Shown piece by piece: positions 45,077 to 53,221 of a DNA stretch of 64,000 bases (the stretch's first letter is position 1; each line of letters begins with the position of its first letter). The notes beneath the pieces were generated by a model. It did no database searches. It was not told the DNA's origin and was given only the letters and a program-made list of their open reading frames with translations. The stretch comes from Virgibacillus_O sediminis (GTDB lineage Bacteria; Bacillota; Bacilli; Bacillales; Amphibacillaceae): the NCBI RefSeq assembly GCF_042643265.1, contig NZ_JBHRRZ010000040.1, positions 220,646 through 284,645 on the forward strand, written 5' to 3'. The translations under genes were made by a program, and so were the position numbers.

Positions 45077-46204
45077 TTATTCGGAAAGACGCTGTACCAT
45101 GGAATACACTGTTTTTACACCGGCCTGGAGGGCAGCTTCATCTGGATTCAATTTGGATGAGTGGAGTCCATAATCGGACTCCACCCCGAGCCAAAACATG
45201 AATCCCGGAATTTCTTTGAGCATGTAACCGAAATCCTCACCAGTCATCGCAGCATTTGCCCGCTGGAATTCAAGTCCGGCCTCTATCACAGTTTCTTGGA
45301 ACAATGCGGCCAATTCATGGTCATTATATACCTGATAATAATTGGCCCCGTAATCAACTTCAATAGTGCAGTCATGGCTTAATTCAAAACCACTGATCAG
45401 CCTCTCCAATTTCTCCTTTACGATATGTATGGAGGATGGATCAAGCGTACGAATAGTGCCTTCTAATCTTGCTGTTTCAGCTATAGCATTCTGCACAAAG
45501 CCGCTTTCCATCTTACCGATAGTGACCACAGCACTTTCTACAGGATCAATGCCACGGGAGACAATCTGCTGCATTTGCACAATAAAGCTGCTGGCAGCCA
45601 CCGTCATATCCTTCGTCAAATGCGGGTATGCGGCATGCCCTCCCTGCCCTTTAAAGTCTAGAAAAAGCTCGCTCGTATTGGCAAAGAGCAATCCTTCTTT
45701 ACAGGATACCGTACCTGTCGGAAGCTCCGGGGAGATATGGAGTGCAAAAATAACATCCGGCTTCCACTGACGGAATTCATCTGATTCCAACATAGGAAGA
45801 GCACCGCCCGGCCCCTCTTCCGCCGGCTGGAATATGAAGACGACATTATCCGCTACCGGCTGATCTATAACAGATTTTAATGCGCCTAAAGCAATCGTCA
45901 TATGAAAATCATGCCCGCACGCATGCATTTTCCCTGCATGAGAAGATTGAAATTCATACCCTGTCTCCTCAGTAATAGGCAAACCATCTATATCGCTCCG
46001 AAAACCGATGGTCTGTTTAGGTGAGGTTCCTGCTACGTGAACAAGCACCCCAGTTTTCCATGTACTCACAGACACTCGGTCACTTTTGATTTCATCAATT
46101 CTGTCGAGCAGATACTTCTGGGTTTTCACTTCCTCAAACCCCAATTCAGGAATTTGGTGCAGTGCTCTTCTGATTTTCTTTAATTGTACTCCATCCATAG
46201 CCAT
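45077..46204 (-). CDS. dapL: N-acetyldiaminopimelate deacetylase
   Basis: An M20/M40-type metallo-amidohydrolase (YkuR) of about 375 residues that releases acetate from N-acetyl-LL-diaminopimelate. Metal-site features are MHACGHDFHMT, PAEEGPGG and the late TGEDFGYM. It starts 5 bases after dapH, and the start region overlaps weak ribosome sites (ATG at 46204, with GTG at 46207 as an alternative), suggesting coupled translation. Confidence 0.93.
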   Translation of the reverse strand: MAMDGVQLKKIRRALHQIPELGFEEVKTQKYLLDRIDEIKSDRVSVSTWKTGVLVHVAGTSPKQTIGFRSDIDGLPITEETGYEFQSSHAGKMHACGHDFHMTIALGALKSVIDQPVADNVVFIFQPAEEGPGGALPMLESDEFRQWKPDVIFALHISPELPTGTVSCKEGLLFANTSELFLDFKGQGGHAAYPHLTKDMTVAASSFIVQMQQIVSRGIDPVESAVVTIGKMESGFVQNAIAETARLEGTIRTLDPSSIHIVKEKLERLISGFELSHDCTIEVDYGANYYQVYNDHELAALFQETVIEAGLEFQRANAAMTGEDFGYMLKEIPGFMFWLGVESDYGLHSSKLNPDEAALQAGVKTVYSMVQRLSE

Positions 46205-46209
46205 CACAC

Positions 46210-46929
46210 TTAGTCGTTCAGTTTTCTGAGTTCCTGCTTGATCTCAGTCTTTGACTTCGTATTTTCATCCAATTCTTTCAATACTTTTGCCGGTGTTCCA
46301 CCGACCAAGGTATTTGGCTCTACATCCTTTGTAACTATTGCACCTGCAGCTACTACAGCTCCTTTTCCAATGGTCACCCCTTCAAGGACAACAACATTTG
46401 CACCGATGACTACATCATCTTCTACAACTACCGGCTTAGCCGATGGCGGCTCGATGACACCAGCAAGTACTGAACCCGCTCCAATATGGCAATTCTTACC
46501 TACAGTGGCACGTCCTCCCAGCACTGCGTTCATATCGATCATTGTCCCCTCACCGACAACGGAACCAATATTAATCATGGCACCCATCATAATGACACTG
46601 CCATCACCGATTTCTACTTGGTCGCGGATGACAGCACCCGGCTCAATTCTTGCATTAATATTTTTCATATCAAGTAATGGGATAGCAGAGTTTCTGCGGT
46701 CATTCTCAATTACATAATCTGTAATAATCCCTTGATTGGATTCCAATAATGGCTGAATGTCCTTCCACTCACCGAAAAGGACTCCGCTCTTCTTCTCGGT
46801 GAAAGCCTGTACATTTTCTGTGCTTGGCAGTGTATCCAGGTCTTCCCCTTTCACATAAACTTTTACTGGTGTGCTTTTTTCACTATTTGAGATAAAGCTG
46901 ATAATTTCATTTGCATCCATCATCTTCAC
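46210..46929 (-). CDS. dapH: Tetrahydrodipicolinate N-acetyltransferase
   Basis: Acetylates tetrahydrodipicolinate in the acetylase branch of the DAP/lysine pathway (YkuQ). The 239-residue protein has an N-terminal alpha/beta domain and a left-handed beta helix made of hexapeptide repeats (about 90-210, e.g. IGDGSVIMMGAMINIGSVVG). The GTG at 46929 lies 8 bases after GAGGAGG and is chosen over the two close ATG codons. The aminotransferase PatA of the same pathway is encoded at 54.4 kb. Confidence 0.94.
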   Translation of the reverse strand: MKMMDANEIISFISNSEKSTPVKVYVKGEDLDTLPSTENVQAFTEKKSGVLFGEWKDIQPLLESNQGIITDYVIENDRRNSAIPLLDMKNINARIEPGAVIRDQVEIGDGSVIMMGAMINIGSVVGEGTMIDMNAVLGGRATVGKNCHIGAGSVLAGVIEPPSAKPVVVEDDVVIGANVVVLEGVTIGKGAVVAAGAIVTKDVEPNTLVGGTPAKVLKELDENTKSKTEIKQELRKLND

Positions 46930-47072
46930 AGTTGTATCCTCCTCTGAATTTCTTATGTCCTACTTTATCAGACTAAAATATCCCCTGCAATCAGAAAATC
47001 CTGGCTTCTTGGAAGGAATGGCTCTCGATACCACAACTTCCACCCTACTCTCATACGAAAACACTGATCATC

Positions 47073-47112
47073 AAAAAGAAAGTGCCTTGTCGATAAAGCA
47101 AAGGCACTTTCT
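47073..47112 (-). terminator. Terminator of darB
   Basis: A 12-bp stem (47101-47112 with 47077-47088) followed by TTTTTGATG on the minus strand. Confidence 0.82.
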
Positions 47113-47116
47113 CTAT

Positions 47117-47575
47117 TCATTGGAATTTGGCAGTATAGATATCTTTTTTCAATTCTTTTAGTACGGCCCTTCTTGTAAGGATGCCGGCAAAGTATCCTTC
47201 CTCATCCTGAACACATACAAACGCATGGTCGATCAGCACTTCCAGCCCCTCGAGAATGCTCGTGTCTTTCGATAGGCAAGGAATATCTTCGTTCATTACT
47301 TCCTTCACCCGTATATCGGACAACTTTTCAAATTCTATATGTTCCAGTCCCAGAATTTCATTCAAAATTACTGTTTTTCCTATAGTTCCAACAAGCTTGT
47401 AAGAACTGTCCAGTACTGGTACTGCGGCATAGCCGGATTTCACCAAAACCAGCAAAGCATGTTCGAGTGGATTATTCACTTGCACATGGGCGACCTTCTC
47501 TGATGAAATCATTAAATCACCTACTGTCCCCCGCTTATCCGTCAATTGATTCTTTTCTTTAACACTCAATGCCAT
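47117..47575 (-). CDS. darB: c-di-AMP-binding CBS protein DarB
   Basis: A 152-residue protein with two CBS domains (about 20-75 and 85-145), matching YkuL/DarB. In B. subtilis the free form activates Rel and pyruvate carboxylase when c-di-AMP is low. The KSGYAAVPVLDSSYKLVGTI and HAFVCVQDEEGYFAGILTRR segments correspond to the ligand site region. The ATG at 47575 is used; a TTG directly before it is possible. Confidence 0.88.
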   Translation of the reverse strand: MALSVKEKNQLTDKRGTVGDLMISSEKVAHVQVNNPLEHALLVLVKSGYAAVPVLDSSYKLVGTIGKTVILNEILGLEHIEFEKLSDIRVKEVMNEDIPCLSKDTSILEGLEVLIDHAFVCVQDEEGYFAGILTRRAVLKELKKDIYTAKFQ

Positions 47576-47751
47576 CAAGCCCCCTTTACGTTGTGCCGTC
47601 TCCCCTGTATATTTACTTGTTAACGTTCGACCATCTCTCTTTATATTTTACCATAGATACTACCAGGAAACATCTGAAAGCAGAAGATTGGCAGCTAATG
47701 GAGAGCTGGTATAACATGAGCATATAGTCATATAGTGTGGAAGTGGACCAA

Positions 47752-48041
47752 ATGAGTCATCTTCCAATCCAGGAGAATATGGCCAGAAATCTTGTATAAG
47801 CTTTTAAAGAATTCGCAGTTTCGTCCAGGATGGGAAATCCTGCTGTACATGTGCGATCCAATAGCGAAACTACAAATGAATCAACCTGCAATTTCCCGGC
47901 AACTAAAATATTTGGAACAGATTCATCAATAAGAAAAAGGGAAAGGACAAAACTATATCCCTGCAACTAGGACGGAATATGCCGAACAGACTGGAGCAGA
48001 CTATGCCTTATCCGCTATATAAAGAGGAGGATTACCAATGA
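47752..48041 (+). pseudogene. Frameshifted small HTH-like (ArsR-like?) gene before the CDF exporter
   Basis: Three short frames join into one protein-like text: MSHLPIQENMARNL from ATG 47752 (frame 1), then KLLKNSQFRPGWEILLYMC and IAKLQMNQPAISRQLKYLEQ (frame 2, stop at 47930), then KKKGKDKTISLQLGRNMPN to a TGA at 48039-48041 (frame 3). The last frame overlaps the CDF start codon as ATGA, as coupled genes do. The middle part reads like the winged HTH of an ArsR-type repressor, the usual partner of such exporters. Two frameshifts would be needed, so it is either a decayed gene or a sequencing problem. Chance cannot be excluded. Confidence 0.4.
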
Positions 48042-48934
48042 GCCACCATCATGATCATCCAACAACTAACAATAGCAGGGTACTGTTGTGGAGTTTCTTA
48101 TTTATTTTCATCTTTATGGTTGTAGAGATAATTGGCGGGTTGCTTACAAACAGCCTTGCCCTATTGTCAGATGCTGGGCATATGCTGAGTGATGCAGCGG
48201 CATTGGGTCTCAGCCTCCTAGCGTTCAAAATAGGCGAAAAAAGTGCAACCACTAGTAAAACATACGGATACAGACGCTTTGAAATAGTTGCTGCTTTTAT
48301 CAACGGAATAACCTTAATAGCTATTGCATTATTTATTTTCTATGAAGCAATCCAACGGTTCATCGCTCCGCCTGAGGTCAGTGGAGGGATGATAATCATA
48401 GCTGTGATCGGCCTTGCAGTAAATATTATTGTTGCTTTCATGCTGATGCGGGGGAATTCTAAGGAAAATTTGAATATCCGCAGCGCGCTCCTCCACGTTT
48501 TCGCCGATCTGGCCGGTTCCATCGGTGCTATTATTGCTGGACTGTTCATCTTATTATTCGGTTGGAATATCGCCGATCCGATAGCCAGTGTCTTGGTAGC
48601 CACCCTGATCCTCATCTCCGGATACAGGGTGACAAGGGATGCTTTGCATATTCTGATGGAAGGAAAGCCGGAAGAATTGGATATGGACCAGTTAAAAGCA
48701 GAACTATCCCAGCTTAATGGTGTAGATGAGGTTCACGATCTTCATATTTGGTCCATTACTTCGGAATTCCCTTCCCTAAGCTGCCATCTGGTCGTAGAAA
48801 GCCATACAGATCGCGACGCTCTCTTGCATAGAGCAACCAGATTGCTTGAAAAGAAGTTTAACGTCACCCATTCCACCATTCAAATGGAAGGCCGGGGCAC
48901 CCGGCCACATAGAGAATGCGATACATGTAGGTAA
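48038..48934 (+). CDS. Cation diffusion facilitator (CzcD-like zinc/cadmium/cobalt exporter)
   Basis: A 298-residue heavy-metal/proton antiporter. The His-rich start MSHHHDHP is followed by six membrane helices with the metal-site motifs DAGHMLSD (helix 2) and HVFADLAGS (helix 5, HxxxD), and a cytoplasmic C-terminal domain ending in HRECDTC. Ribosome site AGAGGAGG. Zn, Cd and Co are the likely substrates, judged from the HxxxD pattern. Confidence 0.92.
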   Translation: MSHHHDHPTTNNSRVLLWSFLFIFIFMVVEIIGGLLTNSLALLSDAGHMLSDAAALGLSLLAFKIGEKSATTSKTYGYRRFEIVAAFINGITLIAIALFIFYEAIQRFIAPPEVSGGMIIIAVIGLAVNIIVAFMLMRGNSKENLNIRSALLHVFADLAGSIGAIIAGLFILLFGWNIADPIASVLVATLILISGYRVTRDALHILMEGKPEELDMDQLKAELSQLNGVDEVHDLHIWSITSEFPSLSCHLVVESHTDRDALLHRATRLLEKKFNVTHSTIQMEGRGTRPHRECDTCR

Positions 48935-48971
48935 GTACTAGTTTAGCTAGTATATAGGAGGTTAGCTTCCC

Positions 48972-49613
48972 TTGGCATCTTATAAATACAGTAAGATAGA
49001 AGAAAAAGTAAATGCCTGGACTCATGGAATAGGTGCTGTCCTAAGTATGGCTGCACTCGTTGCACTTGTTGCCGTATCTTTACAAACCGGGAACTTTTGG
49101 CTGGTTGTCTCTGTTTCTATTTTCGGAGCCACCATGTTTTTAATGTATCTTGCTTCCACAATCGTCCATGCACTCCCAGAGGGAAAATGGAAAGATTTAT
49201 TTCAAATATTTGACCATGCTGCGATTTATTTATTCATTGCAGGTAGTTACACCCCATTTTTACTGGTTCATCTTCGTGTAGATACTTCCATTGGCTGGAT
49301 TCTGTTCGGGATTGTATGGGGAGTAGCACTTATCGGCATTTTTTTTAAAGTGTTCTTTGTTAAACGTTTCCTCATCCTGTCCACGCTGTTTTATGTCTTT
49401 ATGGGATGGCTAATTATTTTTGCATGGGGTCCCTTGTCCGCTTCCATGCATGAAAATGGAATGAGGCTTCTAATGCTCGGCGGTGTGTTCTATACGGTAG
49501 GATCTATATTCTATATGTGGCGCATTTTCCCTCATCACCATGCTGTCTGGCATTTATTTGTGATTATTGGGTCTGCCTTTCATTTCCTTGCTGTATTCCT
49601 CTATGTGATATAA
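48972..49613 (+). CDS. Haemolysin III/PAQR family membrane protein
   Basis: A 213-residue protein with seven membrane helices, of the haemolysin III family (YplQ in B. subtilis). Family marks are EEKVNAWTHGIGAVLS, the FDHAAIYLFIAGSYTPF block and HAVWHLFVIIGSAFHF with metal-binding histidines. Haemolytic activity is not implied. The TTG at 48972 follows AGGAGG by about 11 bases. It directly follows the CDF gene. Confidence 0.9.
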   Translation: MASYKYSKIEEKVNAWTHGIGAVLSMAALVALVAVSLQTGNFWLVVSVSIFGATMFLMYLASTIVHALPEGKWKDLFQIFDHAAIYLFIAGSYTPFLLVHLRVDTSIGWILFGIVWGVALIGIFFKVFFVKRFLILSTLFYVFMGWLIIFAWGPLSASMHENGMRLLMLGGVFYTVGSIFYMWRIFPHHHAVWHLFVIIGSAFHFLAVFLYVI

Positions 49614-49621
49614 TATTAATT

Positions 49622-49665
49622 ACTCTTTCTGGAAGTGCCATTCCATCATCCAGAGAGTTTTTTTC
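49622..49665 (+). terminator. Terminator of the haemolysin III gene
   Basis: ACTCTTTCTGGA pairs with TCCAGAGAGT around a 15-base loop and seven T follow. Confidence 0.78.
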
Positions 49666-49710
49666 ATGCTATAATTTCCTTTATCAAAATATCATAAGGT
49701 GTTGAAAGGT

Positions 49711-50589
49711 TTGACGAAATTGACAAGACGTTCATTTATCAAAAAAGCACTAGGGAGCCTTCTGGCTTTGGCTGGCTTTGGCGGGGGGGCATACTATTAT
49801 GCCCGGGAAGTGGAACCCTACATGCTTCAAGTTATTGAAGAGAATATATCTCTAGCGAATATCCCCTCCGCTTTTGAGCATTTCCGCATCATCCAGTTTA
49901 CAGATACACATATTGGTTTTCATTATGATCTCCGGCAATTTCAAACATTAGTTAAGGAGATCAATAACCTGAATCCTGATTTGATTGTTTTTACCGGTGA
50001 TTTGGTGGATGAGCCGAATCGTTATTCTTGGGAAGAAGGTCTAACTGATGCTTTAAGCATGCTGAAAGCACCATTTGGGAAATTCTGGGTATACGGTAAT
50101 CATGATCATGGAGGATATGGCACGGAAAAACTTGCAGAAGTGATGGAATCTGCAGGCTTTACCCTACTGCAGAACAGTCACACTGTGATTGAAAAAGATA
50201 CAGATCGTTTTATCCTGGCAGGAATCGATGATGCCATCCTGGGCAGGCCGGACATCCGTGAATCGTTATCCCGGGTAAATCCCGATCTTTTAACCATCAT
50301 GCTTGCACATGAACCTGATGTTGCGGATGCCGTAGCAGAATTCCCTGTCGATATTCAACTATCCGGGCATAGCCACGGGGGACAGGTCCAACTGCCATTC
50401 ATTGGGCATTTGTATACACCATCGCTAGCCGAAAAGTATGTGGAGGGAAAGTATAATTTCCATTCAAATCGGCTCTCTTTGTATGTAAGCCGTGGAATCG
50501 GAACTACAAGGCTCCCCTACCGGTTTCTATGCAAGCCTGAGATACAGGTGTATACACTTAACAGCCGTGATACCTCCAAATTGTCATAG
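49711..50589 (+). CDS. ykuE: Tat-exported metallophosphoesterase YkuE
   Basis: A metal-dependent phosphoesterase of about 292 residues. The start MTKLTRRSFIKK is a twin-arginine signal, followed by a hydrophobic stretch. Metal motifs are QFTDTHIG, GDLVDE, YGNHDHGG, LAHEPD and SGHSHGGQ. In B. subtilis YkuE is wall-associated and exported by TatAyCy. The start is uncertain: GTG 49699, TTG 49711 (9 bases after AAGGTG) and TTG 49720 (10 after AAAGG) all keep the RR motif. Confidence 0.88.
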   Translation: MTKLTRRSFIKKALGSLLALAGFGGGAYYYAREVEPYMLQVIEENISLANIPSAFEHFRIIQFTDTHIGFHYDLRQFQTLVKEINNLNPDLIVFTGDLVDEPNRYSWEEGLTDALSMLKAPFGKFWVYGNHDHGGYGTEKLAEVMESAGFTLLQNSHTVIEKDTDRFILAGIDDAILGRPDIRESLSRVNPDLLTIMLAHEPDVADAVAEFPVDIQLSGHSHGGQVQLPFIGHLYTPSLAEKYVEGKYNFHSNRLSLYVSRGIGTTRLPYRFLCKPEIQVYTLNSRDTSKLS

Positions 50590-50667
50590 ATTAGTCAATT
50601 AATGAAGCTGTGCGGATGGTATAATAAGTCTAGATTAAAACGCTACTGAAGAAAGGATGGCCAATGA

Positions 50668-51240
50668 ATGAGAAAGAAATCAGGTTTATGGATGACCGTC
50701 CTTATTATTCTTCTCGTTGCCTGCGGGGGAGATATTGAAACAAATATGTCAGAGGACGTTAAAGATTTTGAATTCACCACCCAAGACAATGAAACACTTA
50801 GCTTGGAAGATTTGGAGGGTGAATGGTGGATTGCAGACTTCATGTTTACAAGCTGCACCACCGTATGTCTGCCCATGACCTCCAACATGGCTCTTCTCCA
50901 ATCCAAAATGGAGGAAGAGAATATAGATGCACAGTTGGTTTCTTTTACGGTAGACCCTGAGCATGATACTCCCGAGGTGCTGAAGGATTATGCAGAAAGC
51001 TATGATGCTGATCTGGATAATTGGTCTTTCCTGACAGGCTATGATTTCGAAACGATAAAGGAGTTATCGGTCACATCATTCCGTTCACTTGTCGTTGAAG
51101 CACAGCCTGGGACAGATCAAGTAACCCATGGAACAAAGTTTTTCCTCATTAACCCCGATGGAGAAGTCATCAAACAGTATGATGGTGTATCAAAAAGTGA
51201 AATGGATGTAATTATTGAAGATCTGAAAGCTGTCATGTAA
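50668..51240 (+). CDS. SCO1/SenC-type copper chaperone lipoprotein
   Basis: A 190-residue lipoprotein (lipobox LLVAC, Cys at 19) with a thioredoxin fold. The copper site is the Cys pair in FTSCTTVCLPM plus a later conserved His (TDQVTHGTKFFL). SCO proteins deliver copper to the CuA centre of oxidase subunit II, so this is the probable partner of CtaC. B. subtilis names the homologue YpmQ. Confidence 0.93.
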   Translation: MRKKSGLWMTVLIILLVACGGDIETNMSEDVKDFEFTTQDNETLSLEDLEGEWWIADFMFTSCTTVCLPMTSNMALLQSKMEEENIDAQLVSFTVDPEHDTPEVLKDYAESYDADLDNWSFLTGYDFETIKELSVTSFRSLVVEAQPGTDQVTHGTKFFLINPDGEVIKQYDGVSKSEMDVIIEDLKAVM

Positions 51241-51280
51241 TCTGAATAACAGTCACACGTAGTTGCAAAGGAGTCGGATG

Positions 51281-51598
51281 ATGAAGAAATGGTGGATTTT
51301 TTCTGGAATACTTATCGTTATAGGGGCAGCCTTCTTGATCCCCGCAAATACTCAACCATCCGATGATACAAGAATCATTTTGGAGCATGAACAACATACA
51401 TACATCGCACCTGTATGTTTCGAAGAGGCCCAGCCCTCCAATTGGATTTCCGAAGATACATTGGAGAGAGCGGAGGACTTGGACTACCCCCCAAATGATA
51501 CGTGCACCGAGGAGGCACTCGCTGGTGTTAAAGATCCGTTTTTCATTAGCCTCTTGAAAGATGTTGGAATTATGGATAAGAAATGGGATAACTGGTAG
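51281..51598 (+). CDS. Exported protein of unknown function with two cysteines
   Basis: A 105-residue protein with an N-terminal membrane anchor (residues 5-22) and a short outer domain containing two Cys (in PVCFEE and NDTCTEE), likely a disulfide or metal pair. It is rich in Asp and Glu. No family recognised. The ATG at 51281 lies 7 bases after AAAGGAG. It starts 40 bases after sco and is probably cotranscribed, which hints at a role in copper or oxidase maturation (inference). Confidence 0.7.
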   Translation: MKKWWIFSGILIVIGAAFLIPANTQPSDDTRIILEHEQHTYIAPVCFEEAQPSNWISEDTLERAEDLDYPPNDTCTEEALAGVKDPFFISLLKDVGIMDKKWDNW

Positions 51599-51920
51599 AC
51601 GACAAAACCCAGCCTCTATGGCATTCCCCTCTTTAGCAGACAGATGGAAAAACAAACCCTGTTTGCTTGGGGGGATTTTCGTATTCAACTTCACTTGTCC
51701 TCCCCCCTTCTTTAAAACGGAACCATCCGTCTCCATATGAATAGCAATAGGAAACCTTTATTAGTTTTATAATTTTCAGCGTTTCATTTACAGGCTTAGC
51801 CCAAGCAGGGCAGGTTTTTCTTCCTGGTTTTAAACGTTTTCACTTCCTTATCTTGCACTTCAGCATCCATTAAGGTAGGATAGAAGGAAAATAAAAGATA
51901 AAAGAAAGGAGGCAGAAAAC
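51599..51920. other. Gap before ykyB
   Basis: 322 bases with no supported gene. A long minus-strand frame runs through it into the preceding gene but has no ribosome site and looks like a shadow. No clear terminator or repeat was seen; the ykyB promoter must lie here. Confidence 0.6.
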
Positions 51921-52397
51921 ATGCAGCAGGAAATACCGACAAACGAGATTGCTAAAGCATTATACACTATTAATCGCCATGCCAAGACGGCCCCTGAACC
52001 TAAACATTTGTACGATATAAAAAAAGAAGCAATCAACCGTCTTCTGAAGGAAAAGAAAGCAGATAAAATTGGCCTGCATTTCTCCGATCATCCCAAGTAC
52101 AGTAATCAGCATTCCACTCTCCTGGTCAAAGTGGCTGATTATTATTTCCACATTCCTCCAACGAAAGAGGACTTCAAGGAACTGGAGCATCTGGGCACAC
52201 TGGATCACAATTACCGTAATCCTCAAGCCAGAATGTCTCTCTCCCAAGCTAAGAAAACCATTTATCAGTATATCGGCTGGAAACCGAGAAAAGGAAACCA
52301 GACACAGCAGCGGAGAAACTATTCCTCTTCTTATTTCACTCCGTCCTCCCTGGGAAAAATGGAATGGCCGCCAACCAAGCCGCATCGAAACTTCTGA
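51921..52397 (+). CDS. ykyB: YkyB-like protein
   Basis: A 158-residue soluble protein matching YkyB: IAKALYTINRHAKTAPEPKHLYDIKK at the start and HFSDHPKYSNQHSTLLVKVADYYFHIP in the middle. The basic C-terminus ends in PTKPHRNF. Function unknown. AAGGAGGC lies upstream of the ATG. In B. subtilis it stands between cheV/patA and ykuC, consistent with patA nearby here. Confidence 0.9.
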   Translation: MQQEIPTNEIAKALYTINRHAKTAPEPKHLYDIKKEAINRLLKEKKADKIGLHFSDHPKYSNQHSTLLVKVADYYFHIPPTKEDFKELEHLGTLDHNYRNPQARMSLSQAKKTIYQYIGWKPRKGNQTQQRRNYSSSYFTPSSLGKMEWPPTKPHRNF

Positions 52398-52480
52398 TTA
52401 TTTAGTAATCACATAGAAGATTGTCCATGTTTCACTTAGTCTCCAATAAGGAATAGGATTACTAAAGGAGGCTGAGAAAA

Positions 52481-52696
52481 ATGGAACATTTGAAGGTCTT
52501 TATGAATGAATTGGAAAAGTTTGCCCAACAGACACATAGTCTGAAAGATCAATTTGAAAAGTTGTCGGATTCGGAGAAAGAGTTAGTGATGAAAGCAGCT
52601 CCTCACAGTATAAAAGAACCACAGGAATATTATACACCAGTATACAAATGGTTAGAAAATTTGCAGAACAACCTCCGCGGGGATACACAAGTTTAA
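52481..52696 (+). CDS. Small helical protein of unknown function
   Basis: A 71-residue charged protein (MEHLKVFMNELEKFAQQTHSLKDQF), probably all-helical, with no signal or cysteine. AAAGGAGG stands 11 bases before the ATG, and a terminator follows. No family recognised. Confidence 0.75.
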   Translation: MEHLKVFMNELEKFAQQTHSLKDQFEKLSDSEKELVMKAAPHSIKEPQEYYTPVYKWLENLQNNLRGDTQV

Positions 52697-52712
52697 TAGT
52701 TTCAGGTAGGTG

Positions 52713-52741
52713 AGCTGTCCGTACCATCGGACGGCTTTTTT
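52713..52741 (+). terminator. Terminator of the 71-residue gene
   Basis: A 9-bp stem (52713-52721 with 52728-52736 approximately) and a TTTTTT tail. Confidence 0.82.
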
Positions 52742-52763
52742 AGCCTCTTCTTAACAACCACTA

Positions 52764-53093
52764 TCAGTTTTTCGCAAAGAGGAGACGGTAAAAATTTACG
52801 ATGACTAGTCCAGCCCCAAAAACAGTGAATGCCTGCAAGCAAACTTTCAATACATCTACCAGTACTTCATCACCAGACCACAAAGCAATTAACAACCCCC
52901 CTGCCAATATGCTAAGGCTGGACACCATATAACATAATGCATTCGTATACTTTTTCCAAACCATCCAGTGAACCACAGGCTCTGCTGCCTTATAAACGAC
53001 CAGAATACATATGATTAGAACTGCAAACAGGATATACTCGGTTTTTAAGTCTTCCGACAGCAGAGCTGTCCGGTCCATGAGTTCATCCAGCAC
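52764..53093 (-). CDS. Small membrane protein of unknown function
   Basis: About 109 residues with three hydrophobic helices (near 20-37, 48-66 and 80-100). No motif recognised. The GTG at 53093 lies 7 bases after AGGAGG and is a better start than the ATG at 53135, which puts the ribosome site inside the gene. It converges on the preceding small gene. Confidence 0.6.
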   Translation of the reverse strand: MLDELMDRTALLSEDLKTEYILFAVLIICILVVYKAAEPVVHWMVWKKYTNALCYMVSSLSILAGGLLIALWSGDEVLVDVLKVCLQAFTVFGAGLVIVNFYRLLFAKN

Positions 53094-53221
53094 TGCTCCC
53101 CCTCCTCCCTTCCACTTCTTCACCATTATCAACAAAATATCCGGTATATATACCGGATGATACTCAAGTTGTAGAATTTTCTGCTATAATCCAAATAGGT
53201 TAGTTTAGAGAGGGGGATACC

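Noticed and set aside
46930..47116. Lysine riboswitch upstream of dapH
   Set aside because: The space is filled by the darB terminator and is too short and unlike the L-box core.
47757..47966. 69-codon minus-strand frame in the gap before the CDF gene
   Set aside because: No ribosome site and no protein-like pattern; the plus strand of the same region gives the HTH-like text instead.
51233..51736. 167-codon minus-strand frame over the gene after sco
   Set aside because: Antisense to a gene with signal-anchor and ribosome site; the minus frame lacks both.
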